A DNA stretch of 64,000 nt from the NCBI RefSeq assembly GCF_009690905.1, contig NZ_VOSW01000043.1, positions 1 through 64,000 on the forward strand. The letters run 5' to 3'. The translations under genes were made by a program, and so were the position numbers. The stretch is from Paraburkholderia madseniana (GTDB lineage: Bacteria; Pseudomonadota; Gammaproteobacteria; Burkholderiales; Burkholderiaceae). The notes under the pieces were generated by a model. The model was not told the origin of the DNA and made no database searches. It saw only the letters and a list, made by a program, of their open reading frames with translations. Below, piece by piece: positions 1 to 8,910 of this stretch; positions within the stretch are counted from its first letter, which is position 1; each line of letters opens with the position of its first letter.

Positions 1-61
1 CGACGCATTCGGGAAGTAGTGCGACCTGCTTGCGGTCATCGCCTTCAACGAATCGCTTCAT
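1..61 (-). CDS. IS1182-type transposase, N-terminal fragment cut by window edge
   Basis: Reading leftward from the ATG at 59-61, the protein starts MKRFVEGDDRKQVALLPECV, which is the characteristic opening of a large group of IS1182-type transposases. Only 20 residues are inside the window, so nothing can be said about the catalytic domain or whether the gene is intact. The sequence just upstream (about 62-130) probably includes the end of the element, with a GTGTGAAAAC-like string near 108-118 (read on the minus strand) that resembles an IS terminus. It is a different subgroup from the IS at 15254-16860, whose transposase starts differently. Confidence 0.65.
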   Translation of the reverse strand, partial: MKRFVEGDDRKQVALLPECV

Positions 62-412
62 GAGTCACCCGGTCTCAATGAGTTGATTCAGTTTAGGCGA
101 TGAGTGCGTTTTCACACAGGCTCGGCCATTAACAGCCTTTCGCAGTCGCGCAAAGATTGTCATTCGAGCGGCTGCTACAAACCGATCAGCGGACCTTCGA
201 ACGTGGCCATCCTCTCGGTGATCTGCGGCCGTCGAACGTTTCCTCGATACAGCTGACTGTATAAGCATTCAACCGCCATGTGATCGGCTGCCGTGTAACC
301 GGCTGCCGGGTAGCCGGTTACCGTTCACGCCGCCCGTGCGGTCGTGTCGAGCTTAGCGAGCACTCGTGCATGTCATAGGGATCGGCGATTTATCGCGGTT
401 TTTATCGCTTGG
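62..412. other. Intergenic stretch between IS edge and aldehyde dehydrogenase
   Basis: No convincing gene. Short open frames here lack a ribosome binding site and family resemblance. It holds the presumed IS end (62 to about 130) and the hairpin at 295-321. Confidence 0.5.
295..321 (-). terminator. Perfect 10-bp hairpin downstream of the leftward catabolic genes
   Basis: GTAACCGGCT at 295-304 pairs perfectly with AGCCGGTTAC at 312-321 across a 7-nt loop. It lies about 90 bp past the stop codon of the aldehyde dehydrogenase, the last gene of the leftward series. There is no clear T tract, so a terminator or mRNA-stabilising role is inferred. Confidence 0.5.
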
Positions 413-1855
413 TCAAACGTTCCCGGGAGCGATGTAAGCGGTTTTCACGATTGTATAGAACTCGCGCGCATAGGTGCCTTGTTCACGGGGACCCAGGCTC
501 GAACCTTTGCGCCCGCCGAATGGAACGTGGTAATCGACGCCCGCTGTCGGCGTATTGATCATTACCATACCGGCCTGTACGTGACGCTTGAAATGGCTCG
601 CATGAGCCAGCGACATGGTGCAGATGCCAGCGGAAAGGCCGAATGGCGTGTCGTTGGCTACGGCAAGCGCTTCCTCGTAATCCGCGACCTTGATGACGGA
701 AGCGACAGGACCGAACACTTCCTCCCTGTTGATCGTCATCGCCGAGGTCGTGTTGGTCACGAGAGCGGGCGCCAGGAAAAATCCTTCGGTCGCCGAGGGA
801 ACACGGTCACCGCCAAACACCGAACCACCTTCGGCACGTGCGAGTTCGATATAACGCTCGTCCTGTTCTAGCTGTTTGGCGTCGACAACGGGACCGATCT
901 GCGTCGACGCATCCAGCGCGTTACCAATCTTGAGACTGCGCATGCGCGCCTGCATGGCCTCGACAAAACGGTCGTGGATGCCGCTCGTCACGATCAGGCG
1001 GCTAGATGCGGTACAACGCTGGCCGGTGGAGTAGAAAGCGCCGTTGATGCAGGCCTCGACCGCGACGTCCAGATCGGCATCGTCGAGCACGACCATCGGG
1101 TTCTTGCCACCCATCTCGAGCTGGAATTTCTTACCGGTGGCGACGCATTTCGCGGCGATCGCCTGGCCGGTCCCAACCGAGCCCGTGAAGCTGATGGCAT
1201 CCACGTCAGCTGATTTGACGAGTGTTTCGCCGACGATCGAACCCGTGCCCATGACGAGATTGATTACGCCCGCTGGTGCACCGCCTTCGGCGATGATCTT
1301 GACGAGTTCCCATACGCTCCCCGGCACGAGTTCCGCCGGCTTGATGACCACGCAGTTTCCATACGCGAGCGCAGGCGCGATCTTCCAGGCGGGAATAGCG
1401 ATCGGGAAGTTCCACGGCGTGATCAGACCGATGACGCCTAGCGGTTCGCGTGTGACTTCGACCGTCAGTCCCGGGCGGACGGACGGCAAAATCTCGCCGC
1501 CGACCCGCAATGCCTCGCCCGCGAAGAATTTGAAAATCTGTCCGGCGCGTCCCACTTCGCCGACTGCTTCGGCGAGCGTTTTCCCTTCCTCGCGTGCCAG
1601 CAGCTTACCGAGTTCGTTTTTGCGCGCAAGGATGGTGCTGCCGACCTGGTCGAGCAAGTCAAAGCGCTGTTGTGGGGTACTGAGCGACCACGTGCGAAAG
1701 GCTGAGCGTGCAGACGCGATTGCTTTCTGTGTCTGATCTGCGCTGGCCCGTGCGAAATGGCCGATCACGTCGCTCGTGTCCGAAGGGTTCACATTAGGAG
1801 CGAAGTCGTTGCCATCGACCCATTCGCCGCCAATGAAGTTCTTGAATTGCGTCAT
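413..1855 (-). CDS. Aldehyde dehydrogenase, alpha-ketoglutarate semialdehyde (2,5-dioxovalerate) dehydrogenase type
   Basis: NAD(P)-dependent aldehyde dehydrogenase of 480 residues, a full-length member. Visible landmarks are the cofactor-site PWN (Asn149), the FTGSVGTG turn near 223-230, the general base Glu247 in LEMGG, and the nucleophile Cys281 in GQRCTASS. The GQRCTASSRLIV context resembles enzymes that oxidise alpha-ketoglutarate semialdehyde to 2-oxoglutarate, the last step of non-phosphorylating pentonate and hexarate pathways. The neighbour on the same strand (AraD1-like) would supply exactly this semialdehyde, which supports the call. It is the most distal gene of the leftward cluster. 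Vanillin- or succinate-semialdehyde-type activity cannot be excluded by motif alone. Confidence 0.85.
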   Translation of the reverse strand: MTQFKNFIGGEWVDGNDFAPNVNPSDTSDVIGHFARASADQTQKAIASARSAFRTWSLSTPQQRFDLLDQVGSTILARKNELGKLLAREEGKTLAEAVGEVGRAGQIFKFFAGEALRVGGEILPSVRPGLTVEVTREPLGVIGLITPWNFPIAIPAWKIAPALAYGNCVVIKPAELVPGSVWELVKIIAEGGAPAGVINLVMGTGSIVGETLVKSADVDAISFTGSVGTGQAIAAKCVATGKKFQLEMGGKNPMVVLDDADLDVAVEACINGAFYSTGQRCTASSRLIVTSGIHDRFVEAMQARMRSLKIGNALDASTQIGPVVDAKQLEQDERYIELARAEGGSVFGGDRVPSATEGFFLAPALVTNTTSAMTINREEVFGPVASVIKVADYEEALAVANDTPFGLSAGICTMSLAHASHFKRHVQAGMVMINTPTAGVDYHVPFGGRKGSSLGPREQGTYAREFYTIVKTAYIAPGNV

Positions 1856-1888
1856 CGTAAATCCGTCAGTGAGTAAATATCTGCTTGA

Positions 1889-3073
1889 TCAACCGAGGTT
1901 CAGCAGCGAGCGCTCGGCGAGATTGGCGTACAGCGCACGCACGCCGAATGTCCACGGAGCGATTTGGGTCGACAGCCACACGGTGTTGACGAGCGCGCCA
2001 AGCGGAGGGGCGCTGATCGTCACGCGGTCGCCGAGGTGATGCGTAAAGCCGCCACCCGGCGCATCGCGATCTTTGATCGGAGAGAACATCGTGCCGAGGA
2101 ACAACATGAAGCCGTCGGGATACTGATGGTGCTTGCCCCAGGTCTGACTCACCAGGTCAAGAGGGTCACGGCTGATCTCCCGCATATGGCTGATGCCTTC
2201 AAGCACGAAGCCGTCGTCGGTACCTTCCACGCGCAACGAAACACTCGTTTCACGAATCGTGTCCAGTGTGAACCGTCCGTCGAACAGGCGAATGAACGGG
2301 CCGATCGCGCATGAGCCGTTGTTATCCTTACATTTGCCCAGCAGCAGGGCGGAGCGGCCTTCGATGTCGCGCAGATTGACGTCGTTACCCAGTGTGGCGC
2401 CCACCGCCTCGCCCCTGCTGTTGACTGCGAGGACGATCTCCGGCTCTGGGTTGTTCCACTTCGAAGCAGGCAACAAGCCGATATCGGCACCGAGTCCGAC
2501 TGAAGACATAGGCTGCGACTTCGAAAATACCTCTGCATCGGGACCGATTCCGACTTCCATGTACTGCGACCATGCACCGCGTCGCTGCAGCTCTTCCTTA
2601 AGCTTGGCGGCAGCTTCTGAGCCGGGCTTGATTTTCGACAGATCGGTGCCGATCAGACGCGTGATCGCAGCGCGCACTTCCTCAGCCTTCGCAGCTTCGC
2701 CGCCTGCCTGCTCTTCAATGACGCGCTCAAGAAGGCTAATGGCGAACGTTACGCCACAGGCTTTGATGGCTTGCAGATCGCAGGGAGCCAGGAGGTAGGG
2801 TTGATCGTCTTTCCGTTGTGCGGCGACGGTGGCTTCGATCAGATTGCCGACATGACCCAGAGATTCGCCGGAAGCCTGCCGGACGAGTTCTACGAGATCC
2901 TGGCGATCGAAAAGATCGGACACTGTTGGTGCGATGCGGGAGATATCGAATACTTCCCCGCCGCGAACCGCAACGACGCACGGTCCCGCGCCGTTTTTCG
3001 TTTGACGCCACACGCGGCCAACGAGCAGGGCACCGTCGAGATCGTGAGGCAGATAGCTGGAATATGAGGTCAT
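1889..3073 (-). CDS. AraD1-like FAH-family protein, probable 2-keto-3-deoxy sugar acid dehydratase
   Basis: A 394-residue protein of the fumarylacetoacetate hydrolase superfamily, of the long AraD1 type that converts a 2-keto-3-deoxy-pentonate to alpha-ketoglutarate semialdehyde. The open frame runs much further upstream, but the extension lies over the neighbouring porin. The start at 3073 (MTSYSSYLPH) is chosen because family resemblance begins there. The C-terminal half carries an FAH-like acidic metal-site segment (EPEIVLAV) and a GTMFSP / GDRVTI region. Its neighbour at 413-1855 is the dehydrogenase expected to use its product. The exact substrate (arabonate, xylonate or related) is inferred, not seen. 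Confidence 0.75.
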   Translation of the reverse strand: MTSYSSYLPHDLDGALLVGRVWRQTKNGAGPCVVAVRGGEVFDISRIAPTVSDLFDRQDLVELVRQASGESLGHVGNLIEATVAAQRKDDQPYLLAPCDLQAIKACGVTFAISLLERVIEEQAGGEAAKAEEVRAAITRLIGTDLSKIKPGSEAAAKLKEELQRRGAWSQYMEVGIGPDAEVFSKSQPMSSVGLGADIGLLPASKWNNPEPEIVLAVNSRGEAVGATLGNDVNLRDIEGRSALLLGKCKDNNGSCAIGPFIRLFDGRFTLDTIRETSVSLRVEGTDDGFVLEGISHMREISRDPLDLVSQTWGKHHQYPDGFMLFLGTMFSPIKDRDAPGGGFTHHLGDRVTISAPPLGALVNTVWLSTQIAPWTFGVRALYANLAERSLLNLG

Positions 3074-3141
3074 GAACGGATCCAATGTGCATTGAAAGTG
3101 GTGGCAACGGTAGCCGCAATAAGGATAAAACTCTGGTGACG

Positions 3142-4374
3142 CTAGAAGCGGTGGACGATACCCACGCCTGCTGCGAACATGCTGCGCGACGACGACGGAG
3201 TCGACTGGAAGCCGTCGCCGATCGATGCCGTTGCGGCGATCGAGCGGTTGGTCGGGCCACCCGGGAACGTCGGCGTGGCGAGCGTACGGCCGTTCGCACG
3301 CTGGAACGCTTGAAGTGCGTAGAACCCGGTACGTTTGGACAACGCGTAGTACTGGGACAGGTTGAACTGGTGGTACGACGCTGCGTCGTCGATTCCGTTC
3401 GCCTTGCTCGCCCACGTGTAGCTGTAGCCTGCAGCGAAGTCCCATGCCGTCGTGGGCTTCCAGTGCAGCACGGTGCCGGCGGTGTTGAAAACCTGCTCGT
3501 CAGTGAACTTCGACAGCACGCCCGGGATGTACTGAACGTTCGTGTACGTCGCCGAGATATCCCACGCGCTGTTGAACACGTAGCCGACGCCGACCGCGAA
3601 GCGATTCTGCGCCTGCGCGCCCTGATAGCCGTTCGTCACCGCCGACACACCCGACTGGCCAGCCGTATTCATCGTCGAATCCGTACCGTAGACGCCGCCG
3701 CCGACGGTCGAGTTGTTGATGCGCGAGAACGCAACCGTACCGCCGATCGGGCCTTGCTGATACTGGATCGCCGCCGACCACGTCGAACCGCGATACACGC
3801 TGTCCGGCACGCCTGCGAGCGAGTACGAGCCGCTGACCGTCACGCCGTAGAGCTTCGGAGAGGTATATACGATCGAGTTGTTCGCGCGGTAGATCGTGTC
3901 CAATGCGTCCAGATCGCCCGGGTGCGCGCCGAAGTAGCCGGTCAGCCAGTTCGTGGGGCTGTACGGCGCCATCAGTGTGTAGTAAGACGTGTACTGACGA
4001 CCCAATGTCAGCGTACCGAAGGTCTGATTCGTCAGACCGACCCAGGCTTGACGGCCGAACATCGCGTTCGCGTATTGCTGCGCGCCGCTGTTGATGTTGA
4101 AGCCCGACTCCAACTGGAAGATGGCCTTGGTGCCGCCGCCCACATCTTCTGCGCCCTTCAGGCCGAAGCGGCTTCCCGCCCAGATGCCCGATGCCATCTT
4201 GACGTTCGAGCGACCACCGCTCGTCGAACCGAGCGACGTCTGGCTGCTCTGATAAACGATCGAATCATCGACGATACCGTAGAGCGTCACGCTGCTTTGA
4301 GCGAACGCCGGCGCAACTGCCGCGAGTGCCGTTGCTGCGGCAACGGCGGCCTTGTTCAAGTAGAAACCCTTCAT
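3142..4374 (-). CDS. Burkholderia-type general porin (outer-membrane trimeric beta-barrel)
   Basis: A 410-residue outer-membrane porin. The start at 4374 (MKGFYLN) is preferred over a longer frame because GAGGAG sits just upstream and because it gives a normal signal peptide ending AFA-QSS. The mature protein opens with QSSVTLYGIVD, the hallmark of beta-proteobacterial Porin_4 proteins, includes WVGL and LGRQY strands, and ends in a C-terminal phenylalanine (VHRF) as required for BAM recognition. It sits inside the sugar-acid cluster on the same strand, so it probably supplies substrate entry. It is a paralogue of the porin at 17753-18928. Confidence 0.93.
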   Translation of the reverse strand: MKGFYLNKAAVAAATALAAVAPAFAQSSVTLYGIVDDSIVYQSSQTSLGSTSGGRSNVKMASGIWAGSRFGLKGAEDVGGGTKAIFQLESGFNINSGAQQYANAMFGRQAWVGLTNQTFGTLTLGRQYTSYYTLMAPYSPTNWLTGYFGAHPGDLDALDTIYRANNSIVYTSPKLYGVTVSGSYSLAGVPDSVYRGSTWSAAIQYQQGPIGGTVAFSRINNSTVGGGVYGTDSTMNTAGQSGVSAVTNGYQGAQAQNRFAVGVGYVFNSAWDISATYTNVQYIPGVLSKFTDEQVFNTAGTVLHWKPTTAWDFAAGYSYTWASKANGIDDAASYHQFNLSQYYALSKRTGFYALQAFQRANGRTLATPTFPGGPTNRSIAATASIGDGFQSTPSSSRSMFAAGVGIVHRF

Positions 4375-4705
4375 TAAATTCTCCTCTATGTCCACGTGAA
4401 TTGCTTTTGCCCTATCGGATCGGTACGAGCGCCTTGAGTACGCTCATATCGACCCTTGGTGTCGTCGGATTACTTGCAACTACATTCTTCGGCTCGCGCG
4501 TCATATCAATTACGGACAACTAACGTAGGTGTGCGGCGCGCCGCTTCCAGATGAAACTAGAGCAACTAGACCTGCGGGAAATTCCTCGTTAAAGCGCTAG
4601 ATCCATCAGGTTGCGAGCAGCTACCCATGCTGCGGCGATTGACACCGATCCTTAGGCGCATGCAGGTCGGCTGTCTCGCGTTTTTCCTACGCTACAGATT
4701 TCTGA
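4375..4705. other. Upstream region of the porin
   Basis: About 330 bp without a gene, more AT-rich than its surroundings and presumably holding the leftward promoter of the porin. No distinct operator or hairpin was recognised. Confidence 0.4.
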
Positions 4706-5722
4706 CTAGGAAACGGGATCCAGTTTAATAGACACTCCGCCCTGTTTGGCCGAGGCGTAGGCCGCGTCCATGACTTGCATCATCAGCTCCGCATCCCGCA
4801 ACGATGCGATCGGCTTTGCGCCAGTCCGACTTTCGGCGAGCACACGCTTGACAAACAAGGGGTAATAGACGTCGGTCTCAAGCTGGAGGCGGCGGCTTCG
4901 CGTGCCGGCAGAAAGATTATTTCTGTCGCGGATCTCGATCCGGTCCGGACCAGACTTCGCGTACATGCGGTTCGAAGCAAGAGTGAAAGAAAATTCGCGC
5001 TGCTCGTCGGGTGTACTGGGGAAGCTATATCCCGTTTCCACCAGGCCGATCACGCGGTCTTCGGTTTGCATTGTCAGCAGCGAATAGTCCTCAACGGCCG
5101 TTTGATGCGTTCTTGAGTTCATCGTGGCAGAGACTCGGACGATCTCCTTGCCAGTGAGCAATCTGAACAGGTCGATGAAGTGAGTCGCCACATTGATTGT
5201 CGATCCGCCTCCGGAATACACAGGATCGAGCGCCCAGCTGGCACCGGCCGCTTCGTATCGACTGGGCGGTCCCACAATGAAACGGAACGACATGTAGTTG
5301 AAGTCCGACGGTATGCGCCCCTCCGCATCTTCGAGCGAGCTGAGCAACTCGCTCATCCGGAAGATCAATGGCACTGCGCAATAAAGATTGGCTTCCTCGG
5401 TCAGTTTGCGAAGTCGGGTGATCTGCGACATGTTGACGCCGCACGGTTTCTCCAGCGCAAAGGGAATGTTACGCGCGATCACGGCCTCAGCGAGCGCCGG
5501 CATCTCAGAATGCCGCCCGAACACGAATGCGAAATCGACTTCCTCACGCTCGAGCAGTTCATAGGCCGACGAGTACAGCTTGCTTCCGAATCGTGCGGCA
5601 ATTGCCTCGCCCTTGACATCCTCCGCATCTGACACGGCAACCACTTCAATCCCGGGCGCGTCCAGCGCATCGAGATAGAGTGGCACATGCCAATGACTGA
5701 CTTCCAGTAAAGCAACTCTCAT
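4706..5722 (-). CDS. Gfo/Idh/MocA-family NAD(P)-dependent oxidoreductase
   Basis: A 338-residue dehydrogenase of the glucose-fructose oxidoreductase / inositol dehydrogenase family. An N-terminal Rossmann domain is followed by the EKPCGVN motif near residue 90, whose lysine is the usual catalytic residue, and a C-terminal alpha/beta substrate domain including GGGSTINVATHFIDL, which carries the conserved histidine. The Rossmann glycine motif is diverged (LLEVSHWHVPLY instead of GxGxxG), which is uncommon. An AAGGAG ribosome site precedes the start, and the gene lies 21 bp after the shikimate-dehydrogenase-like gene, so the two are surely co-transcribed. It likely oxidises a sugar acid, cyclitol or lactone; the substrate is unknown. 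Confidence 0.85.
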   Translation of the reverse strand: MRVALLEVSHWHVPLYLDALDAPGIEVVAVSDAEDVKGEAIAARFGSKLYSSAYELLEREEVDFAFVFGRHSEMPALAEAVIARNIPFALEKPCGVNMSQITRLRKLTEEANLYCAVPLIFRMSELLSSLEDAEGRIPSDFNYMSFRFIVGPPSRYEAAGASWALDPVYSGGGSTINVATHFIDLFRLLTGKEIVRVSATMNSRTHQTAVEDYSLLTMQTEDRVIGLVETGYSFPSTPDEQREFSFTLASNRMYAKSGPDRIEIRDRNNLSAGTRSRRLQLETDVYYPLFVKRVLAESRTGAKPIASLRDAELMMQVMDAAYASAKQGGVSIKLDPVS

Positions 5723-5743
5723 GCGTATTCTCCTTTGAGATTT

Positions 5744-6583
5744 TTACTCATCGCGGGCCGTGTCCGGTGCTGATCGTCCATCGGGGCGGTAATCGAATCC
5801 CAGAAACTTAAGTGCATAGACAGCCTGCCCCTGATGCATCGGGCCCCCGTCCTGGGTACGGCATCCACGCGCCTGCGCGGCGCGGCGAAGCGGCGTTGGC
5901 TCGGACGCATTGATGATGTCGACGACGATGGCGCCAGGCGCGAGCCGCTCAGGATCAACTGGCATGGCATCGTTCGCTTTCATGCCAAGCGGCGTGGCAT
6001 TGATAACGATGTCGAAGCCTTGCGGATCGGGTGGCCCCGAACGTACGTCGCAGCCGGTTTCAGCAGCAACAGATGCCGCAAGGTCGCCAGCCCGATGCCC
6101 GTCGACATCGGATACGGTTAGCTTGCTAGCGCCTGCGGACGCAACCGCAAATGCGATGGCGCTCCCCGCACCTCCGGCGCCTAAGAGAAGCACGGACTTA
6201 TTCACCGGGTGGTTGCCTTCCCACTGCATCCCAAGAACGCAACCGACGCCATCAAATATCGCGCCGACCCAACGTCCATCTGCTTCGCAACGGATGACGT
6301 TGAGCGCGCCGACCTGACGGGCAGTTGGATCTAGTTCATCGACAAATTCCAGCATCCGTTGCTTATGAGGCATGGTGACGAGCAGGCCGGAGAGATTGCC
6401 CATCGCTCGTGCACCGCTGACGAACTCGGACAGGTTTTCCGCCTTCACCCAGAACGGAACGCAAGCCGCGTCCACGCGCTGTTCAGCAAAAAGCTGGTTC
6501 AACAATTGTGGCGACTTAGCTGCCGTCAGTGGATCGCCCACTAATCCATAAAGTCGCGATTTACCTGTGATATGTGGATCCAT
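5744..6583 (-). CDS. Shikimate/quinate dehydrogenase family protein, catabolic AroE homologue
   Basis: A 279-residue member of the shikimate dehydrogenase family, starting at MDPHITGKSRLYG (6583); a longer frame upstream has no family resemblance. The catalytic lysine is in TMPHK, the aspartate in IFDGVG (normally NTDxxG, so the first part is altered), and the NAD(P) site is GAGGAG. The C-terminal HQGQAVYAL segment is typical. Because it sits in a catabolic cluster beside a shikimate-transporter-like gene, it probably acts on a polyhydroxy acid in a degradative direction rather than in aromatic amino acid synthesis. The NTD to IFD change argues for a substrate other than shikimate. Confidence 0.83.
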   Translation of the reverse strand: MDPHITGKSRLYGLVGDPLTAAKSPQLLNQLFAEQRVDAACVPFWVKAENLSEFVSGARAMGNLSGLLVTMPHKQRMLEFVDELDPTARQVGALNVIRCEADGRWVGAIFDGVGCVLGMQWEGNHPVNKSVLLLGAGGAGSAIAFAVASAGASKLTVSDVDGHRAGDLAASVAAETGCDVRSGPPDPQGFDIVINATPLGMKANDAMPVDPERLAPGAIVVDIINASEPTPLRRAAQARGCRTQDGGPMHQGQAVYALKFLGFDYRPDGRSAPDTARDE

Positions 6584-6817
6584 AGCTGTTTGGTGTTCGA
6601 TGTTGGCTGAAGGCGCAGTCTTGCGTGACTGCTCGGAAATGTGGCGTACCAAGCGCGTGTCGGACACATACAATCTCCGACCGAGCCCCTTTGATGACGA
6701 AGACCGCATCTCTTTGACGCAACGCGCTCAATTCGACTTTGGGCCGTCTGCGGCTGTCGGATGCGCCGAGAACTGGCGTTCTCATGACACTCGAGAAGGC
6801 CCCAAGGGTATAAACAG

Positions 6818-7270
6818 TCACTTCCAAGGCGCCGGCGGTACGTCCAGATCCCAAGTCCCGTAGACAGCGGGCTCGTTAATCTCGATGACCTCGAGGTCGT
6901 CGGAGCGCCCTATCACGTTGTGCGGCACGCCGGCAGGCTGCGACAGGCCGTCACCAGCGTTAAGCGTCACGTCGCCCTCCACTCCGGCGAAACGGAACGT
7001 CACGGATCCGCGCAGCACATACAGGTAGTGCCCAGTCATGTCGTGCCAGTGCCAGCCAGTGGGATCGGTGAACGGCTTCAGCGCACGAATGTGTTTCGCT
7101 CCGATGCGACCGTTGGTCACCGCGGCGAGTCCGAGGTCGCGATACTCAGAGTCGGCGCGCAGGCCCTCTTGGTTCCAGGGCGACTCGGCCGCGCTGATGC
7201 GCGCAAACGCGCTTAGAGATTGCGCGAGCTCGCGCGGGCCGTCGTAACGGGGTGTGTCTTCGTTGTGCAT
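6818..7270 (-). CDS. Small cupin-fold protein
   Basis: A 150-residue single-domain cupin. The metal-site motif is visible as WHWHDMTGHYLYVLRG (His at about 73 and 75, further His at about 79) and the second cupin motif as PAGVPHNV. Proteins of this size in sugar-acid operons are often isomerases, lyases or dioxygenases, but nothing in the sequence fixes the reaction. It lies between the transporter and the AroE-like gene on the same strand, 234 bp from the latter, so it belongs to the cluster. Confidence 0.75.
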   Translation of the reverse strand: MHNEDTPRYDGPRELAQSLSAFARISAAESPWNQEGLRADSEYRDLGLAAVTNGRIGAKHIRALKPFTDPTGWHWHDMTGHYLYVLRGSVTFRFAGVEGDVTLNAGDGLSQPAGVPHNVIGRSDDLEVIEINEPAVYGTWDLDVPPAPWK

Positions 7271-7390
7271 GTGCGTTCCCTTTGTGCGGTGTCAATCGAT
7301 TTGCAAGCGCCGCAGTCGCATCGTTTATGTTCGGCTCATGCCAAGTTGCACCAACACAGTGGTCGCAACGAGTAGGGCCGGCCAGAACGG

Positions 7391-8824
7391 CTACGAGCGA
7401 ATCTGATTTGCGAGATCCTGGGCATCGGCAGTTTTGATTCCTCCGGCCATCGCTTCGCCGCGCAAGCGCTCGTACTCGACTTTGGGTACCGGGACCGCAT
7501 CGCGGTCGCCGAGATCGTTGAGGCGGATCCGATACGTCTCCCGCGTAGTGAAAGCAGCGAACGCGGCGACAAGACAAATGCCGAACGTCAGCAAACCGAT
7601 CTTCAGCGGAATATTGGTGGAGCCGGGGGGCGCGACAGCTACGAAGAGTGTTGGCGTCAGTGCAGCAAGCGTCGTCCCAACGTTTTGTCCGATGGCCATT
7701 CCCGTCACGCGCACCCGCGTGCGGAATAATTCTGGGAAAAGGCTCGGGAAGACACCGTTGAAGCCTTGGTAGGCAACGCCCCACATCAGCATCGAAAGAA
7801 TCAGCGAGAGCCAGAGGTTATGGATGCTGATGGCGTAGAGGTATGCGAACGAGAGCAGCCCGGCGCTGAGGACGCCTGCGAGAACGGGCGGCCTGCGGCC
7901 AATTCTGTCAGAGAGATTGCCGACGAAGGGAATCAGTATGACCGAGCAGATGTTGCCAAGAACCGGAATCAAAAGAAAGACGCCGGCAGAAAAGCCGATA
8001 CCGTAGGCCGGCTGGACCGCATACGCGGCGCCGAAAACTGTAGCGAGAAGCGCGATGACGGCGGTGAGCGCCATGCAGATTACGCGCAAGACATCGTCCC
8101 AACTCTGCCGGAGGACTTCGACGACCGGTGAGGCAGGAACTTCGCCATGGGCCTGCTCCTCGGAGAAAGCCGGAGTTTCCTCGACCTGGCGGCGAATGAC
8201 GTAGCCGACGATGATAACGACAAAACTGAGGAGGAACGGAATTCGCCATCCCCAGGAAGCGAACTGGTCCTTCGGCATGTAATGCGCGAGGGGCAGGAAG
8301 ACCGCTGCCGCTAGGAGCTGCCCAGCTTGCACCCCTTGGAGCGTGAAGCTCGCAAAGTAGCCACGCCGGCCGAACGGTGCATGCTCAAGAATCATGGAAC
8401 TGGCGCCGGAGACCTCTCCCGCGACGGCGAACCCCTGAATGAGCCGGAGGGTGACAAGCATCACCGGAGCCCAGATGCCGGCCTGCTGATACGTGGGCAA
8501 GAGTCCCACGCCCATCGTCGAAATGCCCATTAAAAACATGCAGAAAATCAGCACCGTCTTCCGGCCGTGTCGGTCGCCGACGTGGCCAAGCACCATCGCG
8601 CCTATTGGTCGGGCGACATAGCCGACGCCGAAAGTCGCCAGTGATGCGATGATGGCAACCGTCGGGTTGCCAGAGGGAAAGAAGAGCTGCGGAAAGAGTA
8701 ATGACGCTGCGGTCGCGTAAATAAAGAAGTCGTAGTACTCGAGCGCTGAGCCGATCCAGCCGCTGGCCGCGGCTATCTTCGACTGGCGCTGACGATGGGC
8801 CTCAGCTTGGGTGCTTCCGTTCAT
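7391..8824 (-). CDS. MHS-family major facilitator transporter, shikimate/dicarboxylate:H+ symporter-like
   Basis: A 477-residue inner-membrane transporter with about 12 predicted hydrophobic segments. Features of the metabolite:H+ symporter family are ASGWIGSALEYYDFFIYATAA at the start, ARPIGAMVLGHVGDRHGRK after the second segment, and RLIQGFAVAGEVSGASS in the fourth segment. A second loop motif (NLSDRIGRRP) marks the C-terminal half. It is the first leftward gene and lies divergent from the IclR regulator, so it is the probable uptake system for the cluster substrate. ShiA-, KgtP- or ProP-like specificity cannot be separated by eye. Confidence 0.9.
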   Translation of the reverse strand: MNGSTQAEAHRQRQSKIAAASGWIGSALEYYDFFIYATAASLLFPQLFFPSGNPTVAIIASLATFGVGYVARPIGAMVLGHVGDRHGRKTVLIFCMFLMGISTMGVGLLPTYQQAGIWAPVMLVTLRLIQGFAVAGEVSGASSMILEHAPFGRRGYFASFTLQGVQAGQLLAAAVFLPLAHYMPKDQFASWGWRIPFLLSFVVIIVGYVIRRQVEETPAFSEEQAHGEVPASPVVEVLRQSWDDVLRVICMALTAVIALLATVFGAAYAVQPAYGIGFSAGVFLLIPVLGNICSVILIPFVGNLSDRIGRRPPVLAGVLSAGLLSFAYLYAISIHNLWLSLILSMLMWGVAYQGFNGVFPSLFPELFRTRVRVTGMAIGQNVGTTLAALTPTLFVAVAPPGSTNIPLKIGLLTFGICLVAAFAAFTTRETYRIRLNDLGDRDAVPVPKVEYERLRGEAMAGGIKTADAQDLANQIRS

Positions 8825-8859
8825 GACTTGTCTCCGTCGTGGATTGACTTTTCGGCGCC

Positions 8860-8910
8860 GTTCCGTTATTGTTGTAACACCGTTCCAGTAAGAACAATGT
8901 TACCCATATT
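8860..8910. promoter_or_regulatory. Divergent promoter/operator region for the IclR-controlled locus
   Basis: The only 86 bp between the divergent transporter and IclR genes must hold both promoters. It has GTTC at 8882-8885 and GAAC at 8892-8895 separated by 6 nt, a second CGTTCC at 8859-8864, and AT-rich GTTATTGTTGTAAC. IclR proteins typically bind such short imperfect palindromes. The operator role is inferred. Confidence 0.45.

Noticed and set aside
3085..4377. 430-codon open frame on the plus strand
   Set aside because: It lies opposite the porin gene and is an artefact of high GC; its translation is Arg-rich and has no family features.
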